Below, piece by piece: positions 16,516 to 24,024 of a stretch of 64,000 nt of DNA; position 1 is the first letter of the stretch; every line of letters starts with the position of its first letter. Source of the stretch: an uncultured Clostridia bacterium (GTDB lineage: Bacteria; Bacillota; Clostridia; Oscillospirales; Ruminococcaceae); the NCBI GenBank assembly GCA_947383835.1, contig CANDEV010000011.1, positions 20,727 through 84,726 on the forward strand, written 5' to 3'. Below the pieces are notes generated by a model. That model worked only from the letters and a program-made list of their open reading frames with translations. It was not told where the DNA came from and ran no database searches. Position numbers and translations under genes: made by a program.

Positions 16516-16866
16516 TTATTGATAAACTTGAAATTTTTCCTGTATCTCAATAAACTTGTTCTTACCTAAGTCTGTGTTTAAATAATCCAAAATAATAAGC
16601 AAAAAATCAAAATCATATTTTTCAATGTAAAATTCCGCATATTTAACAAAGCATTCCAAATAGCTTTTATTTGCAAAACGATCTTTAATTTCAATCCATT
16701 TATTATAAAATGTTATATCAGGAACACCCCCAAAAATCTCATTATCGGGAGCCATTGCGCCTACCATAGCGCCTAAAAATCCTTTTTTATTTTCATTATG
16801 ATTTACATTAAAATAATAATAGTCCAAAAATTCAAATACAACCAAATAAGATCTATCAAACTCCAT
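16516..16866 (-). CDS. Hypothetical protein, immunity-like
   Basis: 116 aa, rich in Phe, Tyr, Glu and Lys and clearly lower in GC than its neighbours. It is compact and acidic with no membrane segment, the usual look of small immunity proteins of contact or polymorphic toxin systems, but I recognise no family. It lies between the DUF6062 gene and a small membrane protein on the same strand. Its base composition suggests recent transfer. Confidence 0.6.
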   Translation of the reverse strand: MEFDRSYLVVFEFLDYYYFNVNHNENKKGFLGAMVGAMAPDNEIFGGVPDITFYNKWIEIKDRFANKSYLECFVKYAEFYIEKYDFDFLLIILDYLNTDLGKNKFIEIQEKFQVYQ

Positions 16867-16887
16867 AATAGCCTTCTTTTCGTAATT

Positions 16888-17244
16888 TCACCTTTTCTTT
16901 TTCCCTTTGAGCATTTCCCTGTGAACCTTTTTTATCCGCATAAACCTGACCGTAACGTTATATCCCTTGTTTGCGCTTAATTTTCGATATATATATCCGT
17001 CACAACCCAGAGTATGTATTTTATCGGAGTCGGGATATTTTGCGTACACAATATAATGCTCAGTGGTATACGAACCGTGTTCGCGGCTGTACATTTTATA
17101 CAGATTGATACGCTTGCTCACAACAAATATGCGTATATCGCATCCCTTGTAGAAAAAACCAAAATATATAAGGAGGACAATGCCCGAACCCAAAACTGCA
17201 CCTACAATAACAATAATTACTATATCAAATATAAATTCAAGCAT
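16888..17244 (-). CDS. Small single-pass membrane protein
   Basis: 118 aa. One N-terminal membrane helix (residues 4-32, IVIIVIVGAVLGSGIVLLIY), then a basic, beta-rich cytoplasmic part and a Lys-rich end (LKGKKKR). Function unknown. The 20-bp gap to the next gene suggests co-transcription with the hypothetical gene at 16516. Confidence 0.6.
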   Translation of the reverse strand: MLEFIFDIVIIVIVGAVLGSGIVLLIYFGFFYKGCDIRIFVVSKRINLYKMYSREHGSYTTEHYIVYAKYPDSDKIHTLGCDGYIYRKLSANKGYNVTVRFMRIKKVHREMLKGKKKR

Positions 17245-17322
17245 TATAAGCTACCCGCTTTCGGTATACGATCTGCAATTTATTTAATAATACCACTTTT
17301 CGGCAGCTTTGTCAAATGCGGC

Positions 17323-17351
17323 TTGTCAAAATTCGACAAATATGTTATAAT
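17323..17351 (+). promoter_or_regulatory. Promoter of the type I toxin gene
   Basis: TTGTCA (17323-17328), 17-bp spacer, TATAAT (17346-17351). The transcript would carry a small hairpin CCGC-GTGCA-GCGG (17373-17385) directly before the Shine-Dalgarno sequence. Confidence 0.75.
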
Positions 17352-17402
17352 AAATATGCTGCCAACTCTGATCCGCGTGCAGCGGAAAGGAGGTGATTAG
17401 TA

Positions 17403-17510
17403 ATGTTAAGCAACATTTTGATAGCCTTTCTTTTCTCTGTTATTGCAGGCGTCATCGCAAATTTCCTTTATGACTGCATCTGCTCGTGGCTAAACAGCAG
17501 AAAGAAGTAA
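17403..17510 (+). CDS. Fst-like type I toxin peptide
   Basis: 35 aa: MLSNILIAFLFSVIAGVIAN then FLYDCICSWLNSRKK. One membrane helix followed by a short, charged tail, as in Fst/Lpt toxins, which insert in the membrane and disturb the envelope. The ribosome site is exceptionally strong (GGAAAGGAGGTGAT). The mRNA ends at a hairpin shared with an opposing RNA made from 17627. The bases at the start codon (17401-17416) are repeated at 17587-17602 with one change, so the opposing RNA can pair across the start site. This is the layout of the par locus of pAD1. Identification rests on architecture and peptide features rather than on a database match. Confidence 0.7.
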   Translation: MLSNILIAFLFSVIAGVIANFLYDCICSWLNSRKK

Positions 17511-17544
17511 AAGACGGCAGTGCCGCGGACATTTATTAGCGACG

Positions 17545-17577
17545 AAAAAACCCGAGGTTGCCGCCTCGGGTTTTTTT
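17545..17577. terminator. Shared bidirectional terminator of the toxin locus
   Basis: AAAAAACCCGAGG-TTGCCG-CCTCGGGTTTTTTT: T-runs on both strands, so both convergent RNAs end here and share complementary hairpin loops. Confidence 0.9.
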
Positions 17578-17627
17578 GTGATTTCATAATGCTAAGCAAC
17601 ATAACTTATATCACAATTCTTTTCTCA
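17549..17627 (-). ncRNA. Antisense RNA antitoxin of the Fst-like locus
   Basis: About 79 nt, from the predicted start near 17627 to the shared terminator. It contains the complement of TAATGCTAAGCAACAT (17587-17602), which can pair with the toxin start region TAATGTTAAGCAACAT (17401-17416) over 16 bases with a single G-U. GTGATT next to the repeat is also conserved, extending the match to the Shine-Dalgarno region. Pairing would block translation of the toxin. Confidence 0.7.
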
Positions 17628-17633
17628 TGTACC

Positions 17634-17662
17634 ATTATAGCACACAACCTTATTTTTGTCAA
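17634..17662 (-). promoter_or_regulatory. Promoter of the antitoxin RNA
   Basis: Minus-strand TTGACA (17657-17662), 17-bp spacer, TATAAT (17634-17639): a perfect consensus, stronger than the toxin promoter. Confidence 0.8.
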
Positions 17663-17684
17663 TACATAAAATAATATTCAACAA

Positions 17685-18491
17685 TTAATTTTCAATTCCT
17701 GTCCGCATATAATGAAAAAGATACTGCTGCGCGATACCCGCATAAGGCAGCACAAATTCGGGAAAACCGTCGGGATAAAACTGCTCCATAACGCGCTTCA
17801 TCCACACGTCCATGGGGACGCACTCTATCCTGTACATACCGTACAGCAGCGCGCAATCCGCAACCTTGGGACCCACTCCCTTTATTGTCATAAGAACCTT
17901 TCTCGCCTCGTCCACAGGGAGCTTTTTAACCTCGTCAATGCCTATCTCACCGCTGTTGAGTTTTTCAATGCAATCGGTTATATACTTTGCCCTGAACCCT
18001 GCCCGCAAAGGCGCAAGGTCTTCGGGGACAATACCTTTCATTTTTGTATAGTCGGGAAATCCTCCGTACATTTCGCACAGCCGCCCGATTATGCCCTTTA
18101 TTCGGGGGATATTGTTGTTCTGTGAAATGATAAAGGAGCAAAGCGCTTCCCAACTGTCCTGACGGAGCAAGCGTATTCCTCCCGCATAAGCGCAGGCTTT
18201 GGCAAGAGTGCTGTCCTCTGAAAGCCTGTCCTTTATTTCGGTGTAGTCCGTCTCCAGATCGAAATAGGGTATCCAAACACCGACAAAATCCTCCTCGCTT
18301 GTGTCATGAAAGCGGAAATAATCCTTTTCCGCGGAGACTGTCAGGGACGTGTTCAGCATAAAGCCGTGATATGAGCAGTCAGCGCCGCCGAGACGTTCCC
18401 AGCGGAACGCCTGACCGCAGTCCAAGGTTTCATCCAAGTCAAGATCGGAGGTTTTCAGCAGAATATCCCCGCCTTTTTTTATGTACTCCAT
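17685..18491 (-). CDS. 8-oxoguanine DNA glycosylase, OGG1 type
   Basis: 268 aa. An OGG_N domain (residues 10-110, with LDCGQAFRWE) and an HhH-GPD domain (110-265). The helix-hairpin-helix IKGVGPKVADC contains the catalytic Lys209, and Asp228 in VPMDVW is the conserved acid. Enzymes of this family remove oxidised guanine and cut the backbone (bifunctional lyase). RBS AAGGAG precedes ATG 18491. The tautomerase gene ends 12 bp upstream of this start, so the two may be co-transcribed. Confidence 0.92.
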   Translation of the reverse strand: MEYIKKGGDILLKTSDLDLDETLDCGQAFRWERLGGADCSYHGFMLNTSLTVSAEKDYFRFHDTSEEDFVGVWIPYFDLETDYTEIKDRLSEDSTLAKACAYAGGIRLLRQDSWEALCSFIISQNNNIPRIKGIIGRLCEMYGGFPDYTKMKGIVPEDLAPLRAGFRAKYITDCIEKLNSGEIGIDEVKKLPVDEARKVLMTIKGVGPKVADCALLYGMYRIECVPMDVWMKRVMEQFYPDGFPEFVLPYAGIAQQYLFHYMRTGIEN

Positions 18492-18503
18492 AACAAAAAC
18501 TCC

Positions 18504-18740
18504 TTACAGCAAGCTCTTAGGGTCGTAGGCAGGCTTTCTGTAAAGGGTATCGGCTTTGCCCTCGATATCCTCCGCAAAAACCTCCTGCCATTCCTCGGCG
18601 GTGTAGTCCTCAATACCGACGGTAACATGACTGTCCCCGCAGCCTATAGCCTCGCAAAGAGCGGCTGTAAGCTTGTCCGCGGCGGCTTTTTTCTGTTCCT
18701 CCGTACGTCCCTTTAACATTTTTACCGAAATATGCGGCAT
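18504..18740 (-). CDS. 4-oxalocrotonate tautomerase-like protein
   Basis: 78 aa with Pro directly after the initiator Met (MPHISVKMLKGRTEEQK), the catalytic N-terminal proline of the tautomerase superfamily once Met is removed. Slightly longer than the classical 62-residue enzymes. Substrate unknown. First gene of a pair with the OGG-type glycosylase. Confidence 0.82.
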   Translation of the reverse strand: MPHISVKMLKGRTEEQKKAAADKLTAALCEAIGCGDSHVTVGIEDYTAEEWQEVFAEDIEGKADTLYRKPAYDPKSLL

Positions 18741-18777
18741 AATGATCTTCCTTTCAAAATTTTATTTATATTTATCC

Positions 18778-18806
18778 GTAGGGGCGGATATAGAATCCGC
18801 CCCTAC
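18778..18806. repeat. GTAGGGGCGG hairpin repeat
   Basis: Perfect inverted repeat GTAGGGGCGGAT / ATCCGCCCCTAC with a 5-base loop. The GTAGGGG arm also occurs in the element at 51640-51762. A dispersed palindrome of the REP kind, lying between the phosphoesterase and tautomerase genes. Confidence 0.65.
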
Positions 18807-18863
18807 AATTTCACAATTTTGTTAGCCTCAACAAAATTGGATTTTACGTCATTTGCGTGGTTT

Positions 18864-19559
18864 CTAACGTTTCTTTTTGGACTTCTTTTCAAAGCTCTCG
18901 ATACAAACCACATCGTCAAAAAGACACTGATAACGGGGCGGGATAAGCTTATTTTTGTGTACCTTGCCGAAGTACCACATTTTAAATTTGCAGTCGTTTT
19001 TCACCGCGTCGAAAAAGGTGTGCATATGGCTTATCTGCCGCACCTCGAAGTCCAGAAATTCTTTCATGGACGCAGGTGGCTCGTGAGTTATTATGTAATC
19101 AGCGGCGTTGCCGTTTTTGTTCAGTACCTCAACGCCGTGCTTGACCTCTTCGGGTGTGGGCAACTCCGCCTCCCACCATGTTCGTGAGTCCTGACGAATG
19201 TCTATTTCCTTGGTCTGACCGCCGCCGAAAGCGAAGAATTTGTGTCCCTGAATCGTAAACATATTGCCCCGTTTCATATGCATGAGCCTGCCCGAAATAA
19301 CGTTGACCCTGCCGCCGCAGAAGTCCTCCTCGGGGTACTCGTCCAACAGGTCGAAATTTTCGTGGCAGCCCTCAACAAACAAGGTGTAGAAACGCTTTCT
19401 GCCGATTTTTTTCAGTATGCTTTTTTCTTTTTTGGAACCGTCCCAGACAAAGCCGAAGTCCCCGCATACTATTAAAAAGTCGCCTTTTTTAAGCTTTTTT
19501 ATTTTGCTGTCGTTAAAACGATTATAATTTCCGTGCATATCTCCTGTAATACAAATCAA
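18864..19559 (-). CDS. Calcineurin-like metallophosphoesterase
   Basis: 231 aa. The family motifs appear in order: GDMHG (near residue 6), GDFG (about 33), GCHE in place of the usual GNHE (about 64) and THEPP late in the chain. By family a two-metal phosphatase; the substrate cannot be read from sequence. It has a Lys-rich C-terminus (EKKSKKKR). Transcribed from the promoter inside the 73-bp repeat at 19612. Confidence 0.85.
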   Translation of the reverse strand: MICITGDMHGNYNRFNDSKIKKLKKGDFLIVCGDFGFVWDGSKKEKSILKKIGRKRFYTLFVEGCHENFDLLDEYPEEDFCGGRVNVISGRLMHMKRGNMFTIQGHKFFAFGGGQTKEIDIRQDSRTWWEAELPTPEEVKHGVEVLNKNGNAADYIITHEPPASMKEFLDFEVRQISHMHTFFDAVKNDCKFKMWYFGKVHKNKLIPPRYQCLFDDVVCIESFEKKSKKKR

Positions 19560-19611
19560 AACAAGTGACCTCCATTTAAAGAAATTTATCCATTTTCTGT
19601 AATTTAATAAA

Positions 19612-19684
19612 TTGCCTCAAATTCATACATTATATAGTATAGCACATTTTTCTCAAAAGGTAAAGAGTTATTGCAAAATATAAA
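19612..19684 (-). repeat. 73-bp direct repeat carrying a promoter, copy 1
   Basis: Differs at two positions from 21183-21255. It contains a minus-strand promoter: TTTACC (19659-19664), 17-bp spacer, TATACT (19636-19641). Here it drives the metallophosphoesterase gene. Confidence 0.85.
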
Positions 19685-19687
19685 GTT

Positions 19688-19723
19688 AAAAACGGCTTGA
19701 AGCACGTTTTCAAGCCGTTTTTA
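19688..19723 (-). terminator. Terminator after the DUF3795 gene
   Basis: Stem AAAACGGCTTGAA / TTCAAGCCGTTTTT with T-runs on both sides. Confidence 0.75.
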
Positions 19724-19836
19724 TATACTGCCGCACAGCCGCGAAAGCTTATTCTTTACATTTTTTGCTGCTATAAATCAATGCCGCAATAAATTCAAAA
19801 GTTCCAAATATGCTCATGACATACCGTCTGCGATCG

Positions 19837-20112
19837 TTATTTCACATAATTTTCCGCCGCTGTCAGTTCTTTCAGGTTTTCAATTTCAATCCCGCCGCCG
19901 TCAGGGTTTTCTCTCTTATGTGCGTCTGTTAATTTTTGACACGGAAATTCACTGCATTTTCCGCAATGAGAAATATCCTTGCCGTCAGCGCAGGCATAAA
20001 GTTCGCATACTCCCCAAAACGGCTGACCTTTATGCGCATGACAGCCCGTACAATTTTGTTCTTCTTTGAATTTGCATTTATCACAATTAATACCACAGCT
20101 TGAAATATTCAT
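19837..20112 (-). CDS. DUF3795 cysteine-rich protein
   Basis: 91 aa. CGINCDKCKF, QNCTGCHAHKG, CELYACA and ISHCGKCSEFPC are the cysteine motifs of DUF3795, a probable metal-binding family of unknown role. Its ATG overlaps the stop codon of the AlkZ-like gene by one base (TAATG), so the two are translationally coupled. Both lie inside the segment bounded by the 73-bp direct repeats. The 115-bp stretch between this gene and the terminator below it holds nothing I can identify. Confidence 0.8.
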   Translation of the reverse strand: MNISSCGINCDKCKFKEEQNCTGCHAHKGQPFWGVCELYACADGKDISHCGKCSEFPCQKLTDAHKRENPDGGGIEIENLKELTAAENYVK

Positions 20113-21149
20113 TATAATTCCTCTCCTTGATAACGATTTACGGATTTTCCGAAATTTACTGCGCGCACAGCTTCTAAAATCTCTGTTTTGCGAGCTGCCG
20201 CCTCTTCTGCCGACAGGTCAAGAACAACATCTTCCAGGTCATAAGGACCGTTGCGGAAGTGTCCCACAACTGCGCCGTGGAATTCCCCGTCGATCAATAA
20301 ATACTGCAACGTTTCATGCTCGGGGTGTTTGAATTTTTCTTTAAGCCAATATTCATTGGATTTTACCAAAAAATCATTGCGGTGCATTGCATAAACAAAT
20401 TTAGCGGGCTTAGGCTCATATTTCTCCAATAACTCAATATCTTTTTTCAAAATCCACCCGTTTTCCGTTTCCTCTATAATACCATCGGAAGCAAGAGAAC
20501 CGATAGCCTCTTTAATAATTTTCGCAGGCAGCTTATAGAAAGACTTTACCATTTCCGCATTAAAACATACCTGCCGATATGAAAACCTTTGAAGCACGAT
20601 TTTTAAAGCTTCTGTTTTAGTGTATTTATTGATATTTACATCAGGGAACATTTCTGAAAACTTATACCAGCCCCTGTCCCACTCTCCGTCGTATTGATCT
20701 TCATAAATCAAAAACGCTTCCTGTAGGCGGTGCAAAACAGGTGTTATCTCTTTCACCAACATTCCCGTAGTTTCTTTTATCTGCTGAATATTAAGAGGTC
20801 CCTCACGCTCGATCAGTTCTTTTATTACCATTTGTTTTTCGGCAGGCTTGTCCAGCAGTTTACAAAACAAACAAGCAAACAACTCAAAATCATCTTTCAT
20901 TATCCAGCCAAGATTGCCGCCCACAAATCGTCCCTTTAACAACGAACGGTCTGACTGCCGCAAACGATTGAATTCAATATCGTCAAAATCTGCTCTAAAG
21001 GTCAGGGACGGCGGGTCTCCGAAACCGTTCCAATATACATTTTGTCCCGGCTGTAAGTCTCGGTAAAGCGATATGTATTCGCTTTCGTCAGCCTTGTGGG
21101 TGAGGTGTTGACGTTCCATTCGCAAAGCTAAAATTTTATTTTTGTTCAT
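20112..21149 (-). CDS. Winged-helix (AlkZ/YcaQ-like) DNA-binding protein
   Basis: 345 aa from ATG 21149, which has AAAAAGGAGC upstream; the in-frame ATG at 21197 lacks one. It starts ALRMERQHLTHKA, as do HTH_42/AlkZ-like proteins, and contains tandem winged-helix segments (IKELIEREGPLNIQQIKETT, then further repeats to about residue 240). AlkZ enzymes unhook DNA crosslinks, but related proteins lack the catalytic QxQ motif, and I do not see a clear QxQ here. A DNA-repair or regulatory role is inferred only from the fold. GC is lower than in the flanking genes. Confidence 0.65.
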   Translation of the reverse strand: MNKNKILALRMERQHLTHKADESEYISLYRDLQPGQNVYWNGFGDPPSLTFRADFDDIEFNRLRQSDRSLLKGRFVGGNLGWIMKDDFELFACLFCKLLDKPAEKQMVIKELIEREGPLNIQQIKETTGMLVKEITPVLHRLQEAFLIYEDQYDGEWDRGWYKFSEMFPDVNINKYTKTEALKIVLQRFSYRQVCFNAEMVKSFYKLPAKIIKEAIGSLASDGIIEETENGWILKKDIELLEKYEPKPAKFVYAMHRNDFLVKSNEYWLKEKFKHPEHETLQYLLIDGEFHGAVVGHFRNGPYDLEDVVLDLSAEEAAARKTEILEAVRAVNFGKSVNRYQGEEL

Positions 21150-21182
21150 ATTCAGTATGCTCCTTTTTACAAAAGACTTCCC

Positions 21183-21255
21183 TTGCCGCAAATTCATACA
21201 TTATATAGTATAGCACATTTTTCCCAAAAGGTAAAGAGTTATTGCAAAATATAAA
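21183..21255 (-). repeat. 73-bp direct repeat carrying a promoter, copy 2
   Basis: Same sequence as 19612-19684 apart from two bases. Minus-strand TTTACC (21230-21235), 17-bp spacer, TATACT (21207-21212). It drives the AlkZ-like/DUF3795 pair. Confidence 0.85.
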
Positions 21256-21295
21256 AATAAAACGACAGAAAGCTTTCTCTGCTCCTTTGTCGGTA

Positions 21296-21324
21296 TTGAC
21301 AAAATTCAGCGGATATGCTATAAT
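21296..21324 (+). promoter_or_regulatory. Promoter of the cobalamin uptake operon
   Basis: TTGACA (21296-21301), 17-bp spacer, TATAAT (21319-21324), directly before the riboswitch. Confidence 0.85.
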
Positions 21325-21334
21325 GTAACGGTAA

Positions 21335-21524
21335 AATCGAATAACGGCAGCAGGTGTCGGATATTTTCCGCCAAGCGGAGAATGTTCGGTGAAAAGGGAA
21401 GTCGGGTGTAAGTCCCGCGCGAACTCGTCACCGTAATTAGGGAGCAAGAAAAGAGTATGCCACTGATAGTATCGGGAAGGTCTTTTCAAGCGTTGATATT
21501 CAAGTCGGGAGACCTGCCTGTTTG
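21335..21524 (+). promoter_or_regulatory. Cobalamin (AdoCbl) riboswitch
   Basis: It contains GCAGGTGTC, the GAAAAGGGAAGTCGGGTGTAAG block followed by GTCCCGCG, the GCCACTG motif and the terminal B12 box AAGTCGGGAGACCTGCCTG. These occur in the canonical order of the cobalamin aptamer. It precedes a substrate-binding protein and permease, so bound cobalamin should switch off its own uptake. Confidence 0.93.
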
Positions 21525-21621
21525 CCGGTACAAAAATACAAGCAATTTTGTATTTTATGCCGCGAGTAATCGGCAGTACCGTTCAGCGTATGAAGCGTTT
21601 GATTTTTTAAAATCGGGCTTT

Positions 21622-21666
21622 ATGCGCTTGTTTTGGTGCGCCCGTTTACAAGGACGCATTTTTTAT
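21622..21666 (+). terminator. Riboswitch-controlled terminator
   Basis: ATGCGCTTGT (21622-21631) pairs with ACAAGGACGCAT and is followed by TTTTTT. It lies between the aptamer and the binding-protein gene, the place of the expression platform. Confidence 0.6.
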
Positions 21667-21703
21667 TTGATTTGCAATTTTTCAAAAGAAAGGAACTATA
21701 AAA

Positions 21704-22720
21704 ATGAAGCTCAAAAAAATTATTGCATTTATCGCTGCGGCAGCTCTTGCAGTTTCCATGACTGCCTGCTCCGATGACAAAACGAGGGACGGCGGCGTTA
21801 TAACCTCCGCGGAATTCAGCGTTACCGATCCTGTTACAGAGACAGAAACAGGCGAGGTGGAGGATGTTATTCCCGATGAAAGCGGACCGAAGGTCATTGC
21901 AGACCGAGAGGGCGGGGTCGTTCAGGTACCCGATTCCATAAACACTATCGTTTCCGCCGCCCCCTCTATCACCGAGATACTTGTTGGTCTCGACGCGGGA
22001 AATAAGATAATAGCTGCGGATACTTATTCCTCCGACGTTGATGGTATATCGCCGGAAATATGCACAATAGATTTTGCCAACCTCAGCATTGAGGAGCTTA
22101 CCGCGCTTTCACCCGATGTTGTAATTATAAGCGGAATGTCGATCACAGGCGCGGAGGATCCATACGCTTCACTCAAGGACGCGGGAGTGAACGTTATTTA
22201 TGTGCCTACATCGTCTTCGATAGAGTCTGTTAAAATGGACATTGAATTTCTTGCGGGCTACGTCGGCGCGGAAGCAAGAGGCGCAGAGCTTATTGCAGAC
22301 ATTGACAGGGCTGTAGCGGAAATATCCCTGAAGGCCTCACAGATAACAGAAAAGAAAAAGGTATATTTCGAGATAGGCTCAGCTCCGTATCTGTATAGCT
22401 GCGGCAAAGGCACTTTTATTGACGAAATAATAAATATTATCGGCGCGGAAAATATTTACGGCGAAGAAGACGGCTGGCTGTCAAACTCGGAGGAAAGCGT
22501 TATCGCTGCAAATCCCGACGTTATCGTAACAAATGTTGCATACGACGGCTATGATTTTAATGAGATAAAGTCCCGCGCAGGCTGGGAAAACATTCCGGCG
22601 GTGCAGAACGGAAATGTTTACTGTGTTGACGCAAACGCAACGAGCCGTCCATCCCAGCACATAATTGAGGGAATTATGGCGGTCGCCGAGGCGGTTTATC
22701 CCGAAATTTACGCACAATGA
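21704..22720 (+). CDS. btuF: Cobalamin ABC transporter substrate-binding lipoprotein
   Basis: 338 aa. Signal peptide MKLKKIIAFIAAAALAV with lipobox MTACS, an acidic spacer, and a type III (Peripla_BP_2) fold: VSAAPSITEILVGLDAGNKI in the first lobe, ALSPDVVIISG, and a long hinge helix. The upstream riboswitch points to cobalamin or a precursor as ligand. RBS AAAGGAAC. Its stop overlaps the permease start by four bases (ATGA). Confidence 0.9.
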   Translation: MKLKKIIAFIAAAALAVSMTACSDDKTRDGGVITSAEFSVTDPVTETETGEVEDVIPDESGPKVIADREGGVVQVPDSINTIVSAAPSITEILVGLDAGNKIIAADTYSSDVDGISPEICTIDFANLSIEELTALSPDVVIISGMSITGAEDPYASLKDAGVNVIYVPTSSSIESVKMDIEFLAGYVGAEARGAELIADIDRAVAEISLKASQITEKKKVYFEIGSAPYLYSCGKGTFIDEIINIIGAENIYGEEDGWLSNSEESVIAANPDVIVTNVAYDGYDFNEIKSRAGWENIPAVQNGNVYCVDANATSRPSQHIIEGIMAVAEAVYPEIYAQ

Positions 22721-23733
22721 AGCGTTCCGTAAAATTTTTGGCTGTTTTCTCAATTATTGCCGCAGCGGGAATTATTATGATCGGCACAGGTGCTGGCAGC
22801 GTTTTTGTCTCCCCCGTGCAGATAATAAAAATATTCGGCAATAAGCTTTTCGGCACGGCTTTGGGGGACGTCCCCGCTTCTCACGTCAGCATTATCTGGG
22901 AGATACGTTTCCCGAGGGTACTGCTCGGCTTTTTTGTGGGGGCTGCTCTTGCCGTAAGCGGAGCAGCCGTACAGTCGGTGCTGAAAAATCCCCTTGCTTC
23001 CCCCTACACGCTTGGAGTTTCAAGCGGAGCTTCTTTGGGAGCGGGAATAATTATCGCAGGGGAATTTTATTTTCTCGGCAGCTTTACCCTGCCCGCTGCG
23101 GGTTGGGTATTCGGGGTTTCCGCAATGTTTGTCATGGTATGGTTTTCCTCCCAAATAGACAGAAGCCTTCAGGGAACGACTATAGTCCTTACGGGAATGG
23201 TGATGTCTCTTTTTGTCAGCGCTGTTGTAACCGTTATGGCAAACGCCAAGGACGAAAAATACAAGCAGATAATGAAATGGCAGACGGGAAGCCTGTCGGG
23301 GAAAAAGTGGGATTACGTTGCCGTTCTTGCAGCAGTTTTTGCTTTGGTGACAGTGTTTATGCTGTTCAGGTCAAAGGAAATGGACTTGCTGACTTTCGGC
23401 GACGAGCAGGCGCGGAGCGTGGGACTTGATACAAAATCGGCGAAAATATTGCTGCTTACTGCGGCGGCAATTCTGTCGGGGACTGCCGTGGCATTTGCGG
23501 GTGTTATAGGCTTTGTGGACTTGATCGCTCCACATATCGCGCGAAAGCTTTTCGGAGCCAAGCACAAGATACTGCTGCCGATGTCCGCGTTGGTGGGGGG
23601 AGTTTTCATGGTACTCTGCGACCTTTTGGCAAGAACAATAACAGCCCCCAACGAGTTACCTGTGGGAGCTGTTACAGCGCTTATAGGCGCGCCGTTTTTC
23701 GCATGGGTATTCTTTAGCAAACGGAAAAGGTAA
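22717..23733 (+). CDS. btuC: Cobalamin ABC transporter permease, FecCD family
   Basis: 338 aa with about ten membrane segments. FecCD family motifs: RFPRVLLGFFVGAALAVSGA, NPLASPYTLGVSSGASLGA, GVIGFVDLIAPHIARKLFG and the C-terminal ELPVGAVTALIGAPFF. It forms the membrane channel for the substrate delivered by BtuF. No ATPase gene (btuD) follows here; a shared or distant ATPase is required. Coupled to btuF by an ATGA overlap. Confidence 0.93.
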   Translation: MKRSVKFLAVFSIIAAAGIIMIGTGAGSVFVSPVQIIKIFGNKLFGTALGDVPASHVSIIWEIRFPRVLLGFFVGAALAVSGAAVQSVLKNPLASPYTLGVSSGASLGAGIIIAGEFYFLGSFTLPAAGWVFGVSAMFVMVWFSSQIDRSLQGTTIVLTGMVMSLFVSAVVTVMANAKDEKYKQIMKWQTGSLSGKKWDYVAVLAAVFALVTVFMLFRSKEMDLLTFGDEQARSVGLDTKSAKILLLTAAAILSGTAVAFAGVIGFVDLIAPHIARKLFGAKHKILLPMSALVGGVFMVLCDLLARTITAPNELPVGAVTALIGAPFFAWVFFSKRKR

Positions 23734-23756
23734 TGTTTTTGCAAAAAAAGCTTTTG

Positions 23757-23788
23757 TTGACAAATATCGAAAAAAATGTTATTATAAT
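23757..23788 (+). promoter_or_regulatory. Promoter of the broken type I toxin locus
   Basis: TTGACA (23757-23762), 17-bp spacer to TATTAT (23780-23785), with TATAAT overlapping at 23783-23788. Followed by a leader with a GTTTGCTCCCGCAAGGGAGTG segment. Confidence 0.6.
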
Positions 23789-23861
23789 ATCAGAGTAGTT
23801 GCCGAAACAGGCACAATCGAATGTTCAGCGGCGGTTTGCTCCCGCAAGGGAGTGTGATAAA

Positions 23862-23964
23862 ATTCTAAAATCTAATTAAAGTGTAGACAAAAAATCCGCA
23901 CAAAAACCATATGTTAAAGTTTTTGTGCGGATTTTTTGTACACTTTTAGATTAGATTTTAGAAT
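23862..23964. mobile_element. 103-bp hairpin MITE of a second type
   Basis: Near-perfect palindrome: ATTCTAAAATCTAAT at one tip and its complement at the other, with AAAAAATCCGCACAAAAAC and its complement inside. Flanked by TAAA on both sides (23858-23861 and 23965-23968), the likely target duplication. It separates a GGGAGTG ribosome site (23848-23854) from the ATG at 23968. Confidence 0.8.
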
Positions 23965-23967
23965 TAA

Positions 23968-24024
23968 ATGATGATTTCGGACGTTTTACAATTGTTGTCC
24001 CTCATTGTGGAAGTAATTAATTAA
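23968..24024 (+). pseudogene. Truncated holin-like type I toxin peptide
   Basis: The 18-codon frame MMISDVLQLLSLIVEVIN resembles the start of the short 'putative holin-like toxin' peptides of Firmicutes, which are usually above 30 residues. It has lost its ribosome site to the inserted MITE and its 3' part to the gene at 24021-24386. The matching terminator and opposing promoter survive at 24451-24598. Assignment is tentative and based on layout. Confidence 0.5.

Noticed and set aside
17373..17700. Possible riboswitch before the small toxin gene
   Set aside because: The leader is under 50 nt; convergent promoters and the direct repeat explain the structure as a type I toxin-antitoxin locus.
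19612..21255. The 73-bp direct repeats as attachment sites of an integrative element
   Set aside because: No integrase lies between them and each repeat contains a working-looking promoter, so promoter duplication is the simpler reading.
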